From Chara braunii (taxonomy: Eukaryota > Streptophyta > Charophyceae > Charales > Characeae): a stretch of DNA of 27,910 nucleotides. A program made the translations under genes and the position numbers. A model generated the notes under the pieces. The model was given only the letters and a program-made list of their open reading frames with translations, did no database searches and was not told where the DNA came from. The DNA lies in the NCBI GenBank assembly GCA_003427395.1, contig BFEA01000483.1, forward strand, positions 565,290-593,199, read 5' to 3'. Below, piece after piece: positions 1 to 10,028 of this stretch. The number at the start of each line of letters is the position of its first letter. The first letter of the stretch is position 1.

Positions 1-37
<37 letters not shown>

Positions 38-115
38 CCGTATGGGGCTGTACGTACGTCCGTACGTACGACCGTACGTACGACCGTATGATAAACCCCC
101 CGTACGTCGTACATA
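1..115. repeat. Poly-T tract followed by GTAC-rich sequence
   Basis: The window opens with 37 T residues. About 75 bases then follow in which the words CGTACG and CCGTAC recur many times. The same kind of GTACG-rich sequence next to a homopolymer tract forms the ends of the MITE-like element at 1583-1911. This may therefore be the end of a related element cut by the window border. The relationship is inferred from word content, not from an alignment. Confidence 0.5.
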
Positions 116-391
116 GTGTTACACAGGTTTAGCGGAGTCTCTAACACTGGAGCTGAAATTCCTCTTCTTTGTTAAGGGGTTAAGCCTCCAACATTATTGA
201 ATCCATATCCATCTGATTCCGACTGGGTTTGAGCTCGTGACCTGGTTATCAATGGGTACATGTGTCTACCTTTTTTTTTTCCCCGAAGAAAGGGCTGTCC
301 AATATGTATTTTCACTTTTTTTTTTTTTTTTTTTTTCACCTAGATTCCAGCTTTGCGCTGTATTTCAGCTGTTTGTGGGTGTACGAACCGA
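116..391. other. Non-coding, T-tract-rich interval
   Basis: No convincing coding or structural signal is visible. There are short poly-T tracts at about 270-280 and 316-336. The single ORF across the interval is low-complexity phenylalanine-rich translation of those tracts. Confidence 0.6.
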
Positions 392-582
392 GGTAGACCC
401 GGGGCCAAGTCCCACTAGCAGCATTGAGCTACCTCAACGCCTGAATCTGGATGTGTTTGTGGAGAGGTCCGGTTGAGGAAACTCAAAGTAATTTCTCCAC
501 ATCTCCACAAACACGTCCAGATTAAGGAGTTGAGGTAACTCAACATTGTTGGTGGGACTTGGCCCCCATTGGTGTGTCTACC
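392..582. repeat. Long imperfect inverted repeat (hairpin)
   Basis: The arms at about 392-465 and 502-582 are reverse complements with scattered mismatches and small indels. The innermost paired block is 444-464 against 503-523, with one mismatch in about 21 bases. The outer ends pair GGTAGAC (392-398) with a GTCTACC-like end (576-582). A loop of about 36 bases separates the arms. This is the form of a foldback or MITE-like element, or of a small-RNA hairpin precursor. No target duplication was identified. Confidence 0.7.
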
Positions 583-1234
583 ATGTCATTCAGCCACAAG
601 GGCGGCGGTCATCATAAATCCTGATTCATCCTTCTCTAACACGTGTCAGGCAATCTGAGGCAGCAACAAACACACATCACACAAATCACAGGAGGACGAC
701 ATTAAAAAAAAAAAAAAGGATAATGCACAGGGCAATTTGAATTTTTTATCTTGCCTCTTGGCATTTTAAAAGGAAAAAATGAACCAGAATTAACATTCTG
801 AAGTGAAGCTGGGTAAGGCTCCCAGTAAGGTGACTCTGGGCGATTATGAGAACCCCAACCTCAAACTTTTATATTTGGAAAAAAAAGGAAAACAAAATGG
901 GGGAATACCAAAGTGAAGCCTCTCTCTTTTGTAAAAAAAGATATTGCAGTATCTAATGCACACAATAAGGATACGTGTGCTATGAAATTAAGGAGGTAGA
1001 GTGCACTGCTTCCAAGTTGTTTGAAATCTTAGCACGCCACATGCATCAATAAAATCAATGTGTTGTTTTGACAGAAATTGTCATGTCCCTACTCCAAAAT
1101 ACAACATTGAATACCATAGTGAAACCTATTGTTCTTTGCATCTCTATCTGAGAGAAAATATGCAGGGTAAGGACTCTCTCTTTGGGCATCTCTCTCTTTG
1201 GGCATCTCCCTCCCTGTCTCTCCAGCTCTTTGTG
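583..1234. other. AT-rich non-coding interval
   Basis: About 650 bases with A tracts (for example 703-717 and 881-886) and no supported gene. The short ORFs here show no family resemblance. Confidence 0.6.
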
Positions 1235-1242
1235 CCCTTTTA

Positions 1243-1243
1243 A

Positions 1244-1298
<55 letters not shown>

Positions 1299-1351
1299 TC
1301 TCTCTCCAGCTATTTGTCCCCTTCTAAGCATCTCTCTCTCTCTCTCTCTCT
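1243..1351. repeat. (TC)n microsatellites
   Basis: There are two TC dinucleotide runs, about 1246-1307 and 1331-1351, separated by a short spacer. Together they lead directly into the dispersed repeat that starts near 1352. Confidence 0.95.
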
Positions 1352-1990
1352 ACATGACCCGGCGGTGGTTCGTGGTTAATTCTACGAGGTGTGGTTCGAC
1401 TTACTTCTACGGGCTTTGGTGTTGCCTGGTGGCTTGGTTTCAATTTCTGCTCTCTTCCCTTTTGTTTTTTTTGCTTTTAATTTTGAATTAATAATTTATA
1501 TTTTTTTTCAATAATTGTTTTGACCTGTTTGTAGATTTTTTTAGTTTTCACCACTTTAATTTGTTCTTGCTACTGAAACCCTACGTTACCGAACGTACAC
1601 ATACGGGGCCTTTCCGTACGAAACGTACAGATAATATCTGTACGGGAAGCTGTACGCCCCCGTACGATCCGTACAAAAAAAAAAAAAAAAAAAGTCATCC
1701 AAAAAATCGGAAAAACATATATGTGATGTAAAATCCCAGGACAAGCAACATTTGTCGGAGCTTCATCTGCAGATTCTTATTAGAATTGGAGAAAAAAAAT
1801 AAAAACAGTAAAAAAAAATTAAAAAAGTCGTACAGGCCTTAAGTACGAGTAGCGTACAAGTAATGAGTACAACTTGTACTGGTACGGGGGTGAGTACGAA
1901 TCGCAACGTTGCTGAAACCCTTAGTACACTTTATGAGGTAACTTCTTTCTAGAAGTACTAAATGGTGCCTACCTTGGTCTTAGAAAATCC
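1352..1990. repeat. Dispersed repeat, copy 1 (interrupted)
   Basis: Bases 1352-1582 plus 1912-1990 match the sequence at 2111-2410 base for base with moderate divergence. Shared landmarks are a GGTGGTTCGTGGTT block, a TGGCTTGGTTTCAATT block, a T-rich stretch with TTTTTTTAGTTTTCACCACTT, and a final CCTTGGTCTTAGAAAA. A 329-bp insertion splits this copy, while copy 2 is unsplit. Both copies follow a pyrimidine microsatellite. Confidence 0.85.
1573..1921. mobile_element. MITE-like element E1 with 10-bp target duplication
   Basis: The decamer CTGAAACCCT occurs at 1573-1582 and 1912-1921, flanking a 329-bp insert (1583-1911). The related repeat at 2111-2410 has only one version of this site, so it is the empty site. 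The insert begins ACGTTACCGAACGTAC and ends in an imperfect reverse complement of it (about 11 of 16 positions). CGTAC-rich words fill both ends, and A-rich sequence lies in the middle. There is no coding capacity. Duplication length and structure fit a non-autonomous Mutator-like (9-11 bp) element, though the superfamily is inferred. Confidence 0.75.
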
Positions 1991-2059
1991 TTCTCCTCCC
2001 CCCTTCCTCCTTCCCCCTCCCCCCCCTTCCTCTCTCTCTCTCTATGTCTCTCTATCTAT

Positions 2060-2094
<35 letters not shown>

Positions 2095-2110
2095 CCTATC
2101 TATCTATCTA
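1991..2110. repeat. Pyrimidine tract and (TATC)n microsatellite
   Basis: A C/T-rich stretch (about 1991-2040) runs into TC repeats and then a CTAT tetranucleotide array to about 2110. It immediately precedes the second dispersed-repeat copy. Confidence 0.95.
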
Positions 2111-2410
2111 TATGACACGATGGTGGTTCGTGGTTGGTTCTACAAGGTGTGGTTCGACTTGCTTTTACGGGCCTTGGTGTTGCGTAGTGGCTTGGTTTCA
2201 ATTGCTGCTCTCTTCGCTTTTGTTTTTTTTTGCCTTTAATTTTAAATTAATAAAATATTTCTTTTTCCAATATTTTTTGTTGACCTGTTTGCAGATTTTT
2301 TTAGTTTTCACCACTTCAATGTGTTCTTGCTATTGACAACCCTAGTACATTTCTTTTATGTAACTTCTTCTTAGAAGAACTAAATGGTGTTTGCCTTGGT
2401 CTTAGAAAAC
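2111..2410. repeat. Dispersed repeat, copy 2 (uninterrupted)
   Basis: This is a direct-orientation copy of the repeat at 1352-1990 without the MITE-like insertion. It runs straight into the short 81-bp minisatellite. It encodes nothing recognisable. Confidence 0.85.
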
Positions 2411-2419
2411 CCTTTTCCT

Positions 2420-2636
2420 AATCTCGAATACGCGTTGGGATATAAAGTAGCAAAATCACTAAGTGAATCCCGATAATCCCGAAGCGTATTTCGGTAAGGA
2501 AATACCGAATACGCGTCGGGATATAACGTAGCAAAATCACTAAGTGAATCCCGATAATCTCGAAGCGTATTTCGGTAAGGAAATCCCAAATACGCGCCGG
2601 GATATAACGTAGCAAAATCACAAAGTGAATCCCGAT
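2420..2636. repeat. 81-bp minisatellite, short array (about 2.7 units)
   Basis: The unit is the same as in the long array at 15646-17415. It contains CGGGATATAACGTAGCAAAA, a CACTAAGTGAATCCCGATAA stretch and a GTATTTCGGTAA stretch. The array stops after CCCGAT at 2636, in mid-unit. Some units carry GGTAAGG, which resembles a 5' splice site. It lies directly upstream of gag-like copy A. Confidence 0.9.
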
Positions 2637-2690
2637 GTCAGCGCGAATAACGTAGCATGTGTATTGTTATAAAAACTTGATGAACCGAGG

Positions 2691-2737
2691 GCTAACCTTG
2701 TTGTGTGCCTGCTTGCTTTCTCTCGCCTGTTGTGCAG
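2691..2737 (+). promoter_or_regulatory. Predicted 3' splice site of a leader intron (copy A)
   Basis: A CTAAC branch-point-like word (2691-2695) is followed by a pyrimidine-rich stretch and TGTTGTGCAG ending at 2737. This is 22 bases before the ATG at 2760. The same order and spacing occurs before copy B (CTAAC near 21567, TGTTGTGTAG ending at 21613). Copy A has no clear donor nearby. The closest GTAAGG words lie in the adjacent 81-bp repeats, so the original leader may have been lost. Confidence 0.5.
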
Positions 2738-2759
2738 GTCTGACTTTTCGAAGACGGCC

Positions 2760-5648
2760 ATGCAGAGGGGCGGGAGGGGCGCACGGCCACGACAGGGGCC
2801 TCATGGAGCATCAGGAGGGGATGACTCGCGCAAACCGGCTGGGAGGGAGTCTACGCCTACCTTCGACGATGGTAACATAGAGCTTTTTCTGGACTCCTAC
2901 CAGGCACATGCGACACGGAAGGGCTGGTCTACCTTAGAGAGGATACGACACCTAAGGGGAGTTGGGCGCTTTGAGGAGCCTATTGCGCACATTCGAGAGG
3001 AGGGGTTGACATGGCAGGATGTGGAGGCGAGGATGCACATGCTGAGGGCTTCGTCGATGGGACCGGATGGATTGCCTATTTGATTGGAGGAAGGCAATGC
3101 GGAGGAGTTTATTCCGGCCTATGAGCAGTATATGCGCGACCAGGGGACTGGGCAAGAGGAGTGGATGCAGATGCTGCCCCTCTGGACACGGAGGGCGGAG
3201 AGGTCATTGGCGAGGCAGATCCGGGACAGGGCACACGATTGGGAGGACTGCCAAGCCCAGTTGAGACAGGCATTTCGACGACTGGAGCCCGAGAGGCCGG
3301 AGCCCAAGGTGGAGAGACGACAAAGGAGTAAGAGGCCGCGCGGCCAAGAGGCGAGAGGGACCACTACGACCAGAGGAGGCCAAAAGGCCTTGGCACAGCG
3401 AGAGGGGCCAGCAGAGGCCGCCCAAGCGGTGGGGCCAGTTCAGGCCGTGGGGCCAGCTCAGGCGGCGGAGCTACCCCCTACCTATGGGCTCGAGCAGGTG
3501 GAGTTTCGCCGAATCACGGGCAGTGATCTACGGGGCCCGTCACCAACGTTACCAGAGGGGGGAGGGGCGGTGCCGTTGAGGACGCCGCTCGACAGGTTGG
3601 AGGCTCATCTCGATGCGTCCCAGTGGGGGGCGTCACAGCTGGGAGCGGACCAGAGCGGACCGGCACGGTATGAGCCAGTGGAGGATGAGTCAGAGGAGGA
3701 GCCACCTGAGCCGGGGCCTGAGGCGGGGTCTCGCGAACTCGAGGAGCCGCAGACTGAGGGGGTTATCACTGTTGGGGATGATACCCCTCCTCCCACCCCG
3801 ATTCCAGAACAGGCACGGCAGTATTGGCCTGAAGGAATTCCTCAGTCGGACACCGAGGAGATGTTGGGGCCCCCACCGGAAGCTACTACGCCACCCCCGA
3901 CGCAGGCGGAGCCAGAGGGGGGCGAGAGGGTGAGGACTCCTACAACTGTGGCGCCGCAACTAACTAAGTTTACAGGTGCACGCATGGATGTGGAGGTGCC
4001 GATATCCGGGGAGCCTCCGCTAGGGCCGCCACCCGCAGAGGAGGGGACAAGTGAGGGAGATCCATTGCAAGAGGGTCACGAGGCGAGGACAGGGAGGCCA
4101 CCGGGGGAGACGAAAGAAGAGAAGCGCGCGAGGGTGCTGGTACACCTCGAAGAGCTATACCAGGAAAAGCTTAGGATGGAGGCCGCAGGAGAAGCGCCAA
4201 AGCCGCCAATTGACCCTCCGACGAGCGAGCAGAGGATTAGTGAGGCTTGGGCCAGCTATGAGAGCGAGAGGGATGCGGCTCGCCTGAGGTCGCGAGAGGT
4301 AGGACAGGGGAGTGCAAGATTGGACGAGGCACGAGAGACAGAAGACATGGGATTTTCAGCCGCCAGGATGGAGATGGAGCGTACAGACAGGAGGATAGGT
4401 GAGGTGGCAATCTCGTCCTTCCAGCGGTACTCCATGCTCAGCGATGAGTTGGCGGCCTCGAGGTTAGAGGTGGGACAGTTGTCCTCCCAGTTGGCGGAAG
4501 AGAGGGCAGAAAACCAGGCATGGAGGACCTGCATGGAAGCCAAGGAGGCGGAGTGGGAGAAGAGGCTTCAGGACATAACGGCGATAATAGAAAGGCTCTC
4601 GGCCACTAAGGTGGTCGACTGGACGGAGCAGAGTCGATATGGTATCCAGGGGAAGAAGATACAGGGGCTCTTTGGCCAGAAAGGAACGACGGAGACGCCA
4701 CAGCAAGAGGGAATGGGGAAGGTATTCCTGGACCCAGCAGAGGCGGCAGCGAGGCGGGAGGCCAAGGAGAGGAGGTTCAACTTCAGGACTCCCGCGGATT
4801 TGGCCTCGCAGCAGGCCACCCCTATAACGATTGAGATCCCTGAGGGCGAGCCGGCGCAGGGACCCCAACCTCCTGTGGAGGAAGGGGGCCCCACAGAGGA
4901 GTCCCCTACGATCCTTTTGGAGGTGCAGGGGAGTGTCCTTACGGGAGTAGCAGCATCCACTGAGCCGGAGGCAATGGGGGGAGAGGCGTCTTGACTGGAT
5001 GAGTTAGTGGCAGCTATGGAGTTGGACATGCCGTCAGGAGAGCATCAGAGACAGAAGACCCCAGAGCGTGTGCCAGAGATAAGGGAGCTGAGGACGCAGT
5101 TAGGCACTTGGGCCACTGGAGCTGACTCAGGAGAGCACATCGCAGAGCAGCAGCATGAAGTTATGAGCGAGCCAGCGACTGTCGTGACTCCCCAGCCCTC
5201 TGACCGGAATAGGGACGAGGAGGCGGCTGCGATGGGAGGAGTCCGCGAGGGTAGGCCACTGAGATTGCACACTCCAGCGTACTGGCCCGAGGGAGGTGAG
5301 GCGCTAGCAGGGCCGAGTACCCAGATGATGGAGGCGGGGCCGGCAGAGTTATGGAGTATGCCCCAGAGCCATGAGATGAGCAGAGAAACTAGCGAGACAC
5401 CGCCGTTGCCTGGGTTCCAGAAGAAGAAGAGGAGGTGTCGAGGGAGATCAGACGATCAGTGCTTCTTCTGCAAGGACGGCGTACATAGAGCTCTTGAGTA
5501 CCAGAAGTTCCTTAAGGATAAGGCGGCTGGGAGAGTAACAGAGAGTGGTGGGAGAATGTACGACAGGCAAGGGCGAGTGGTAGAGCGGGCTCCAGATGGG
5601 GGTAGGGCACAGTTATATAGACAAAACCAGGAGGCTATGAGTGAGTAG
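2760..5648 (+). pseudogene. LTR-retrotransposon gag-like protein, copy A, two in-frame TGA codons
   Basis: This encodes a structural protein expected to package element RNA. The frame is continuous from the ATG at 2760 (just after a predicted splice acceptor) to TAG at 5646-5648. It is broken only by TGA at 3081-3083 and 4992-4994, about 962 codons in all. Two capsid-like modules lie in tandem at residues ~35-93 and ~109-172. Both have the pattern F, aromatic, G, then a Trp-Asp near the end. A long Pro/Glu/Gly-rich linker follows, then a coiled coil around residues 457-620 and a KVVDWTEQSRYG block. A C-terminal zinc knuckle at 5460-5501 has C, C and H in place, but Tyr (TAC) replaces the last Cys. 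Copy B supports the alignment across the first TGA, where His stands in the stop's place. No protease, reverse transcriptase or integrase follows. It is either a decayed gag or a gag-only element that needs readthrough. Confidence 0.75.
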
Positions 5649-6116
5649 GGGCTGGTCCGTCTATATGACAATAGGATTAGAGTTCCTCTCTACGCAGAGG
5701 CCGTGATAGGGGTGTACATACTCTGAGTTAGTCAGGCGAGTCCCGTCTAGTTGTATATACATAAGTGGCGGTGTGTGATCGGCTTGAGCTTTATGTGTGA
5801 TACGGTCTAGGGGATGAGACTTAGTTGTATAATATCTANGATATACGTGACTTGCATTTCAATTGGGTGATTCGGATACTCTTACTTGTATCTTTGAGTA
5901 GGTTCTGAGAGTCCATGACACTTGGGACGTGAGTTTATCCTGCAGAGTGAGACAGTGGGGTGAGTATTTGAGTGTTTTCAGGGCAGGCATTTTGTTCCCA
6001 AATACACCCTACGAATTGTGTGTTGAGAGTTTGAGTTGAGTGTCGTATTGAGACTTGAGGGATATATTTTGCTTCCGAGTATATCTTTGATTCCAGACTC
6101 TGTGAGACTTATTCTT

Positions 6117-6166
6117 GTGACGATCACAATCACTCTCACTCGTGACAATCACAATCACTCTCACTC
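6117..6166. repeat. 25-bp tandem repeat, two units
   Basis: Two adjacent units contain ATCACAATCACTCTCACTC. They occupy 6117-6141 and 6142-6166 and differ at one base. Confidence 0.9.
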
Positions 6167-6424
6167 GTATGGTTTTATCCTAATGAATGAGGGCTTTATG
6201 TGAGAGATGTGTGGGATACATCTCATGTATGTGTGTTGTGTGATTGTGATTGCCGTCTACTCTTCGGTATACTCGTGCGGCCTGCCCATGGGCGGGCGGA
6301 ACGGTCAGGTATAAGAGGAGGCAGCGCGGTCATTTTTGTGACAGATGTATGAGGACCCGGAGGGGTCTTGCGAGCCTATAAGGCTCGGATGCTTACCATG
6401 CTGAATGTTTATGGTTGAGTTGTG

Positions 6425-6505
6425 AAGGGGACCCATAAGTTGGCCCCTTAGTTTGAGTTGTTTGGCGTTTAAGTTGGGGAGACGGCCCATAAGAAGGCCC
6501 CTCAA
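6425..6505. repeat. Two hairpins with CCATAAG loops
   Basis: AAGGGG (6425-6430) pairs with CCCCTT (6444-6449) around CCCATAAGTTGG. TTGGGG (6474-6479) pairs with CCTCAA (6500-6505) with one G-T wobble, around an inner GGCC/GGCC stem whose loop begins CATAAG. The loop word matches the core of the array at 11266-12093, which suggests the same structural module. Confidence 0.55.
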
Positions 6506-7377
6506 TTGAATTGTTCTATAATTGAGACCCCCTCGGATTATGGAAGGTGGGGATGTTGTTAATTGACAGCAGTGTAACCCAGGTCGCGTGATAGTCCATC
6601 CTGTAAAGAGAGGGGTGGCTGGGAGACCTGTTGAGAGAGACCCCCTTCATGTGAAAAATGGGTGATAGATTTAAGGACATGGTAAACAATGTTTGAATGA
6701 TAAAGTCTGACGAGAGGAACCAGGGTTACGAGTTGGGATCATTGATGGAACTGAGAACGTCGCAAGTCAGTGCATAAAGATGTCGTGGGATGTATGGTCT
6801 GCTGTCTCTGATCAAGTCAGTAGGCCACGACCTCGTGTGATCCTAGCGGTGAAATTGTTTGTGATTGTGAGAAGGGTCCGTGCCCGCTATGTTGTCCCAT
6901 AGGGGGTTGGTAAATACCCTTAAAAGTAGGGCCGATCCCTGCGTTGTCCCGCAGTGGCCCTGTGAGTTGTTTTGCGACGCACCGCCTAAACACCTGTGCT
7001 AATCCTAAGGCATACTAGGGAATACCAAGCTAAAAGGTAAAGGTTAGCACCCCTAGGGCGCAACCCCTATTGGATGCCTGCAGGCTTGCACAACCTGGTT
7101 GCGGCCCACGTCTACCAGCAGAGTAGGAGTTTACGAGGTTATGCACGCCCCAAGGAAATTACTCTGGTGGAATGGCGCGGGATACGAGTCGAGTTGTTTG
7201 GGCACCCTGATTGAATGCCTATCAGGAGAAAACCTATCGTTGCATAACCAACGAAGGGACTGCCGCTTAGATAACAATGTGGTAGGCCGTAGATCTGGCT
7301 CGATCAACCAGACTATGGTGGGTCAGGATGGGGACCTAGCATTTTTGTACTAGACGGCAGGAAGAGCTGAGAGGAGA

Positions 7378-7399
7378 TTTATATATATATATATATATT
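7378..7399. repeat. (TA)n microsatellite
   Basis: A run of about 20 bases of alternating T and A follows a purine-rich stretch (about 7361-7376). A similar purine tract and TA run lies upstream of copy B at 21474-21514. Confidence 0.9.
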
Positions 7400-9264
7400 G
7401 ATTGTGAGGATTTTCGCGAGGGAGGCAAGAGTGCCTTTTGAGGTCTCGTCTAAGGCTCGCGTCCCCGTATGACTCTGCTTGCGAGAGAGAGTCTAACTGG
7501 GACACCCGGCGTTTGTCTAGGACGAAGGGGAAAGGACGGTTTGAGGTGGCCTTTGGGACTTATGTTGTAATATTGATGCGTAATACACCTGCGTCCTAGT
7601 GTCAGGACAACGGAAACCCAAGTTGAAACCCTGGCAGCATATAGTTATGTTGGCATGGAGTGTTGGAGGCCTCAACCCTGAGTCTGTCGGCTAATCGGAA
7701 CTGGTTCCGCTCTCATCAGCATTTGGAGTGTGAATGAGTTTGTAGCCTTTTGATTTGGNGTAGCGACGGGGACGTCGCTTAATATAGTTCGGTAGGCTGT
7801 CGGCGCGAATACCCTTACAAGGGTATCCGCTCTGGTTTTCACAAGTGACAGAAAAAATGGGTTTGGTTGAAGTAAGCCGTGCGAGGCACGACCGCGTTCG
7901 GGGCCCGCCCCGACTAAGTAAGGGGGTATGTGGGCGCGCAGTTTTAAGACGCGCGTNTGATTTTTTTGATTGAGTGAGCGGCCGGTCTAGTCGACCNACC
8001 TNGACCGTGCTACGAGTTGTTTAGGGGGTGAAGACTCGGTTTTGTTGGCGTGCGCGACCGATGGTAGGACTGGCACGCCGGTAGGCATACGGGGNGGCCA
8101 CGGCGGGGTCCAAGTAAGCCGGCGCGGGTGCCTGGCGTTGGCACGCCGGCCGCGACTAGGAGAGGAAGGCCCAGGCTGCTGTTTCCAGGCCTAGGCATGG
8201 CGCGGTATCACTTCATATCGAAGTTCGCGCTTCATGGCGCCAGGCTGGGGCATAGCCGTATAGGTTACGGTGGCGGACTACTACTATGGGGATTCAAGGA
8301 TCGAGGCCATCGGACGTCAGCGCAGCAGCAGTGGCGGTGGAGGAAACCGAGGGGTTGAGGGCCCGACCGGGCTATCCCCCTCTGGTTTTATTAGTGGGGG
8401 TTTTGTTTAAGGTATTTTGTTTTATTTTTGTCTTTCTTTTTTATTCGTGGGCCCGTTTTGGGCTTAGGGCGTGATACCGCGGCTGGTAGTTCAGACCCTG
8501 GTGAGCCGCAGGGGAGTGTTAGCACGNCCCCGTAAGCAGAGGATGTGTGCAGATCGGAGTGGGGGCAGGGCTGCGGCTGAGGGTTNNCGAAGTGGCGGAT
8601 GCCGTTACACGACGCGGTGTGGGAGGCCGGAGGGTGAACCCGGGCGCCAATGGGGCCAGATGTGGGTGGAAAGCAAAAGGGGCAGTGGCCACACCCTCTC
8701 ATGCCGACGGAGCGGGGGTTAGGGAGGCGAAACGGCCTTTGGGACCACCGCGGGGCATTACCACGGCCGGGTCCGTCGCGACATCCGTTAGAATCAGAAT
8801 GATACAAAGAAGGTCAGCCCGACTCCTAGGCGAAGATGATGTGTATAAAGCCGGGGTGACGTCAAGAGGTCGGGGACGAAGCTGGACGTAGATGGGGAAA
8901 GGTGCGTGCAAAAACGGGGGGGACTGTGTCCGCCCCACCCCCCACCCACTAGCAGGCCGAGATCGAGGAGGCTGGGTGGCTTTTACTACCGCTACGGGGC
9001 ATCGCCCCGGCCGTATCACTGGGGTGTTGGTGGGAGATCGGGCAACGTCGGGGAAGGTAGTGTGGCCCGGGCGAGCGGGCGGGCCNCATAAGTAAGGGCA
9101 GCTCGGTGGTTGGGAGTTTTTTTTTTGTGTGTGCGGGAATCGGGCGGTGCCAGGCAGCGCGGTGTCGGGTTTTTGTTGGCGGCAACAAAGTAAGGAACGA
9201 GGATGAACCCGAACGGCGAATCGTGTTGGGTACATTCAGAGGTGAAGGAAAGGGGTGACGAGCG
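7400..9264. other. GC-rich non-coding interval with many small hairpins
   Basis: No gene is supported. The ORFs have no domain signal. The interval contains perfect short inverted repeats: ATACCCTT/AAGGGTAT (7809-7826), CGTGC/GCACG (7878-7890), CGGGGC/GCCCCG with a 2-base loop (7899-7912), GAGGGG/CCCCTC enclosing GCCC/GGGC (8349-8382), and GCGGCT/AGCCGC (8479-8509). Single Ns are frequent. It may be internal or LTR sequence of another retroelement, but I could not assign it. Confidence 0.5.
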
Positions 9265-10028
9265 GCGGAGCGAGATAGCCGGACCGCGGATGAACTGGGG
9301 ACGAGACAGTAAGGAGGCAGCGGGGGACCGTAGCGGATGACGACACCAAGGGAGCGAAGTGGGACGGAGAGAGGCANTGGACGAACTCGGATGGGGGTCG
9401 CAATCTGGTGAATGCGGAGTTATGGGAGGAGGGAGGAGGGCGCAGTTGGGAGAGCTCAGCCCGCTCGATCCGTGACGGAATCAAGCTGGGAAAGTGGCTG
9501 TTTGGGGGATTTGTGGGCATGCAAGTGTGATACCCGGGTTAGATTCAATGTTAGAATTAGCGGTTAGGCGAAAGAAGAGAAAGGGGGGGGCGTCGAGCTA
9601 TGGCGGAGGAAGGTGGGAATGACGGGATTTTCGTCGCCGTCTGGCCNGCGGAGCGAGATAGCCGGACCGCGGATGAACTGGGGACGAGACAGTAAGGAGG
9701 CAGCGGGGGACCGTAGCGGATGACGACACCAAGGGAGCGAAGTGGGACGGAGAGAGGCANTGGACGAACTCGGATGGGGGTCGCAATCTGGTGAATGCGG
9801 AGTTATGGGAGGAGGGAGGAGGGCGCAGTTGGGAGAGCTCAGCCCGCTCGATCCGTGACGGAATCAAGCTGGGAAAGTGGCTGTTTGGGGGATTTGTGGG
9901 CATGCAAGTGTGATACCCGGGTTAGATTCAATGTTAGAATTAGCGGTTAGGCGAAAGAAGAGAAAGGGGGGGGCGTCGAGCTATGGCGGAGGAAGGTGGG
10001 AATNACGGGATTTTCGTCGCCGTCTGGC
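9265..10028. repeat. 383-bp near-exact tandem duplication, probable assembly artefact
   Basis: Bases 9265-9646 and 9648-10028 are identical as far as I can read, apart from one base called N in the second copy. The join is a single N at 9647. Each copy carries an N at the same internal place (9377 and 9760, exactly 383 apart). A shared ambiguous base is not expected of a real duplication and points to the same consensus being laid down twice. No gene is present. Confidence 0.85.

Larger units (their letters stand above)
5649..7370 (+). other. 3' non-coding tail of element A
   Basis: There is no ORF with family signal. Copy B's tail shares pieces with it: an ACTCTGTG...CACAATCACTCT region (about 6095-6160 against 24770-24830), and a region with ACAACCTGG and TATCGTTGC...AACCAA (about 7088-7290 against 25575-25760). 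The tail therefore belongs to the retroelement. It contains a 25-bp tandem repeat (6117-6166) and small perfect hairpins such as GACCC/GGGTC near 6353 and CGAGCC/GGCTCG near 6370. No pol-like sequence was seen, which fits a gag-only (TR-GAG-like) element or a deletion. Confidence 0.6.

Noticed and set aside
2380-2621. Short minus-strand ORFs upstream of copy A
   Set aside because: They are translations of the short 81-bp array.
8391-9235. Overlapping ORFs of 80-180 residues in GC-rich DNA
   Set aside because: They are open on both strands because of base composition, with Pro/Arg/Gly-rich content, Ns and no domain signal.
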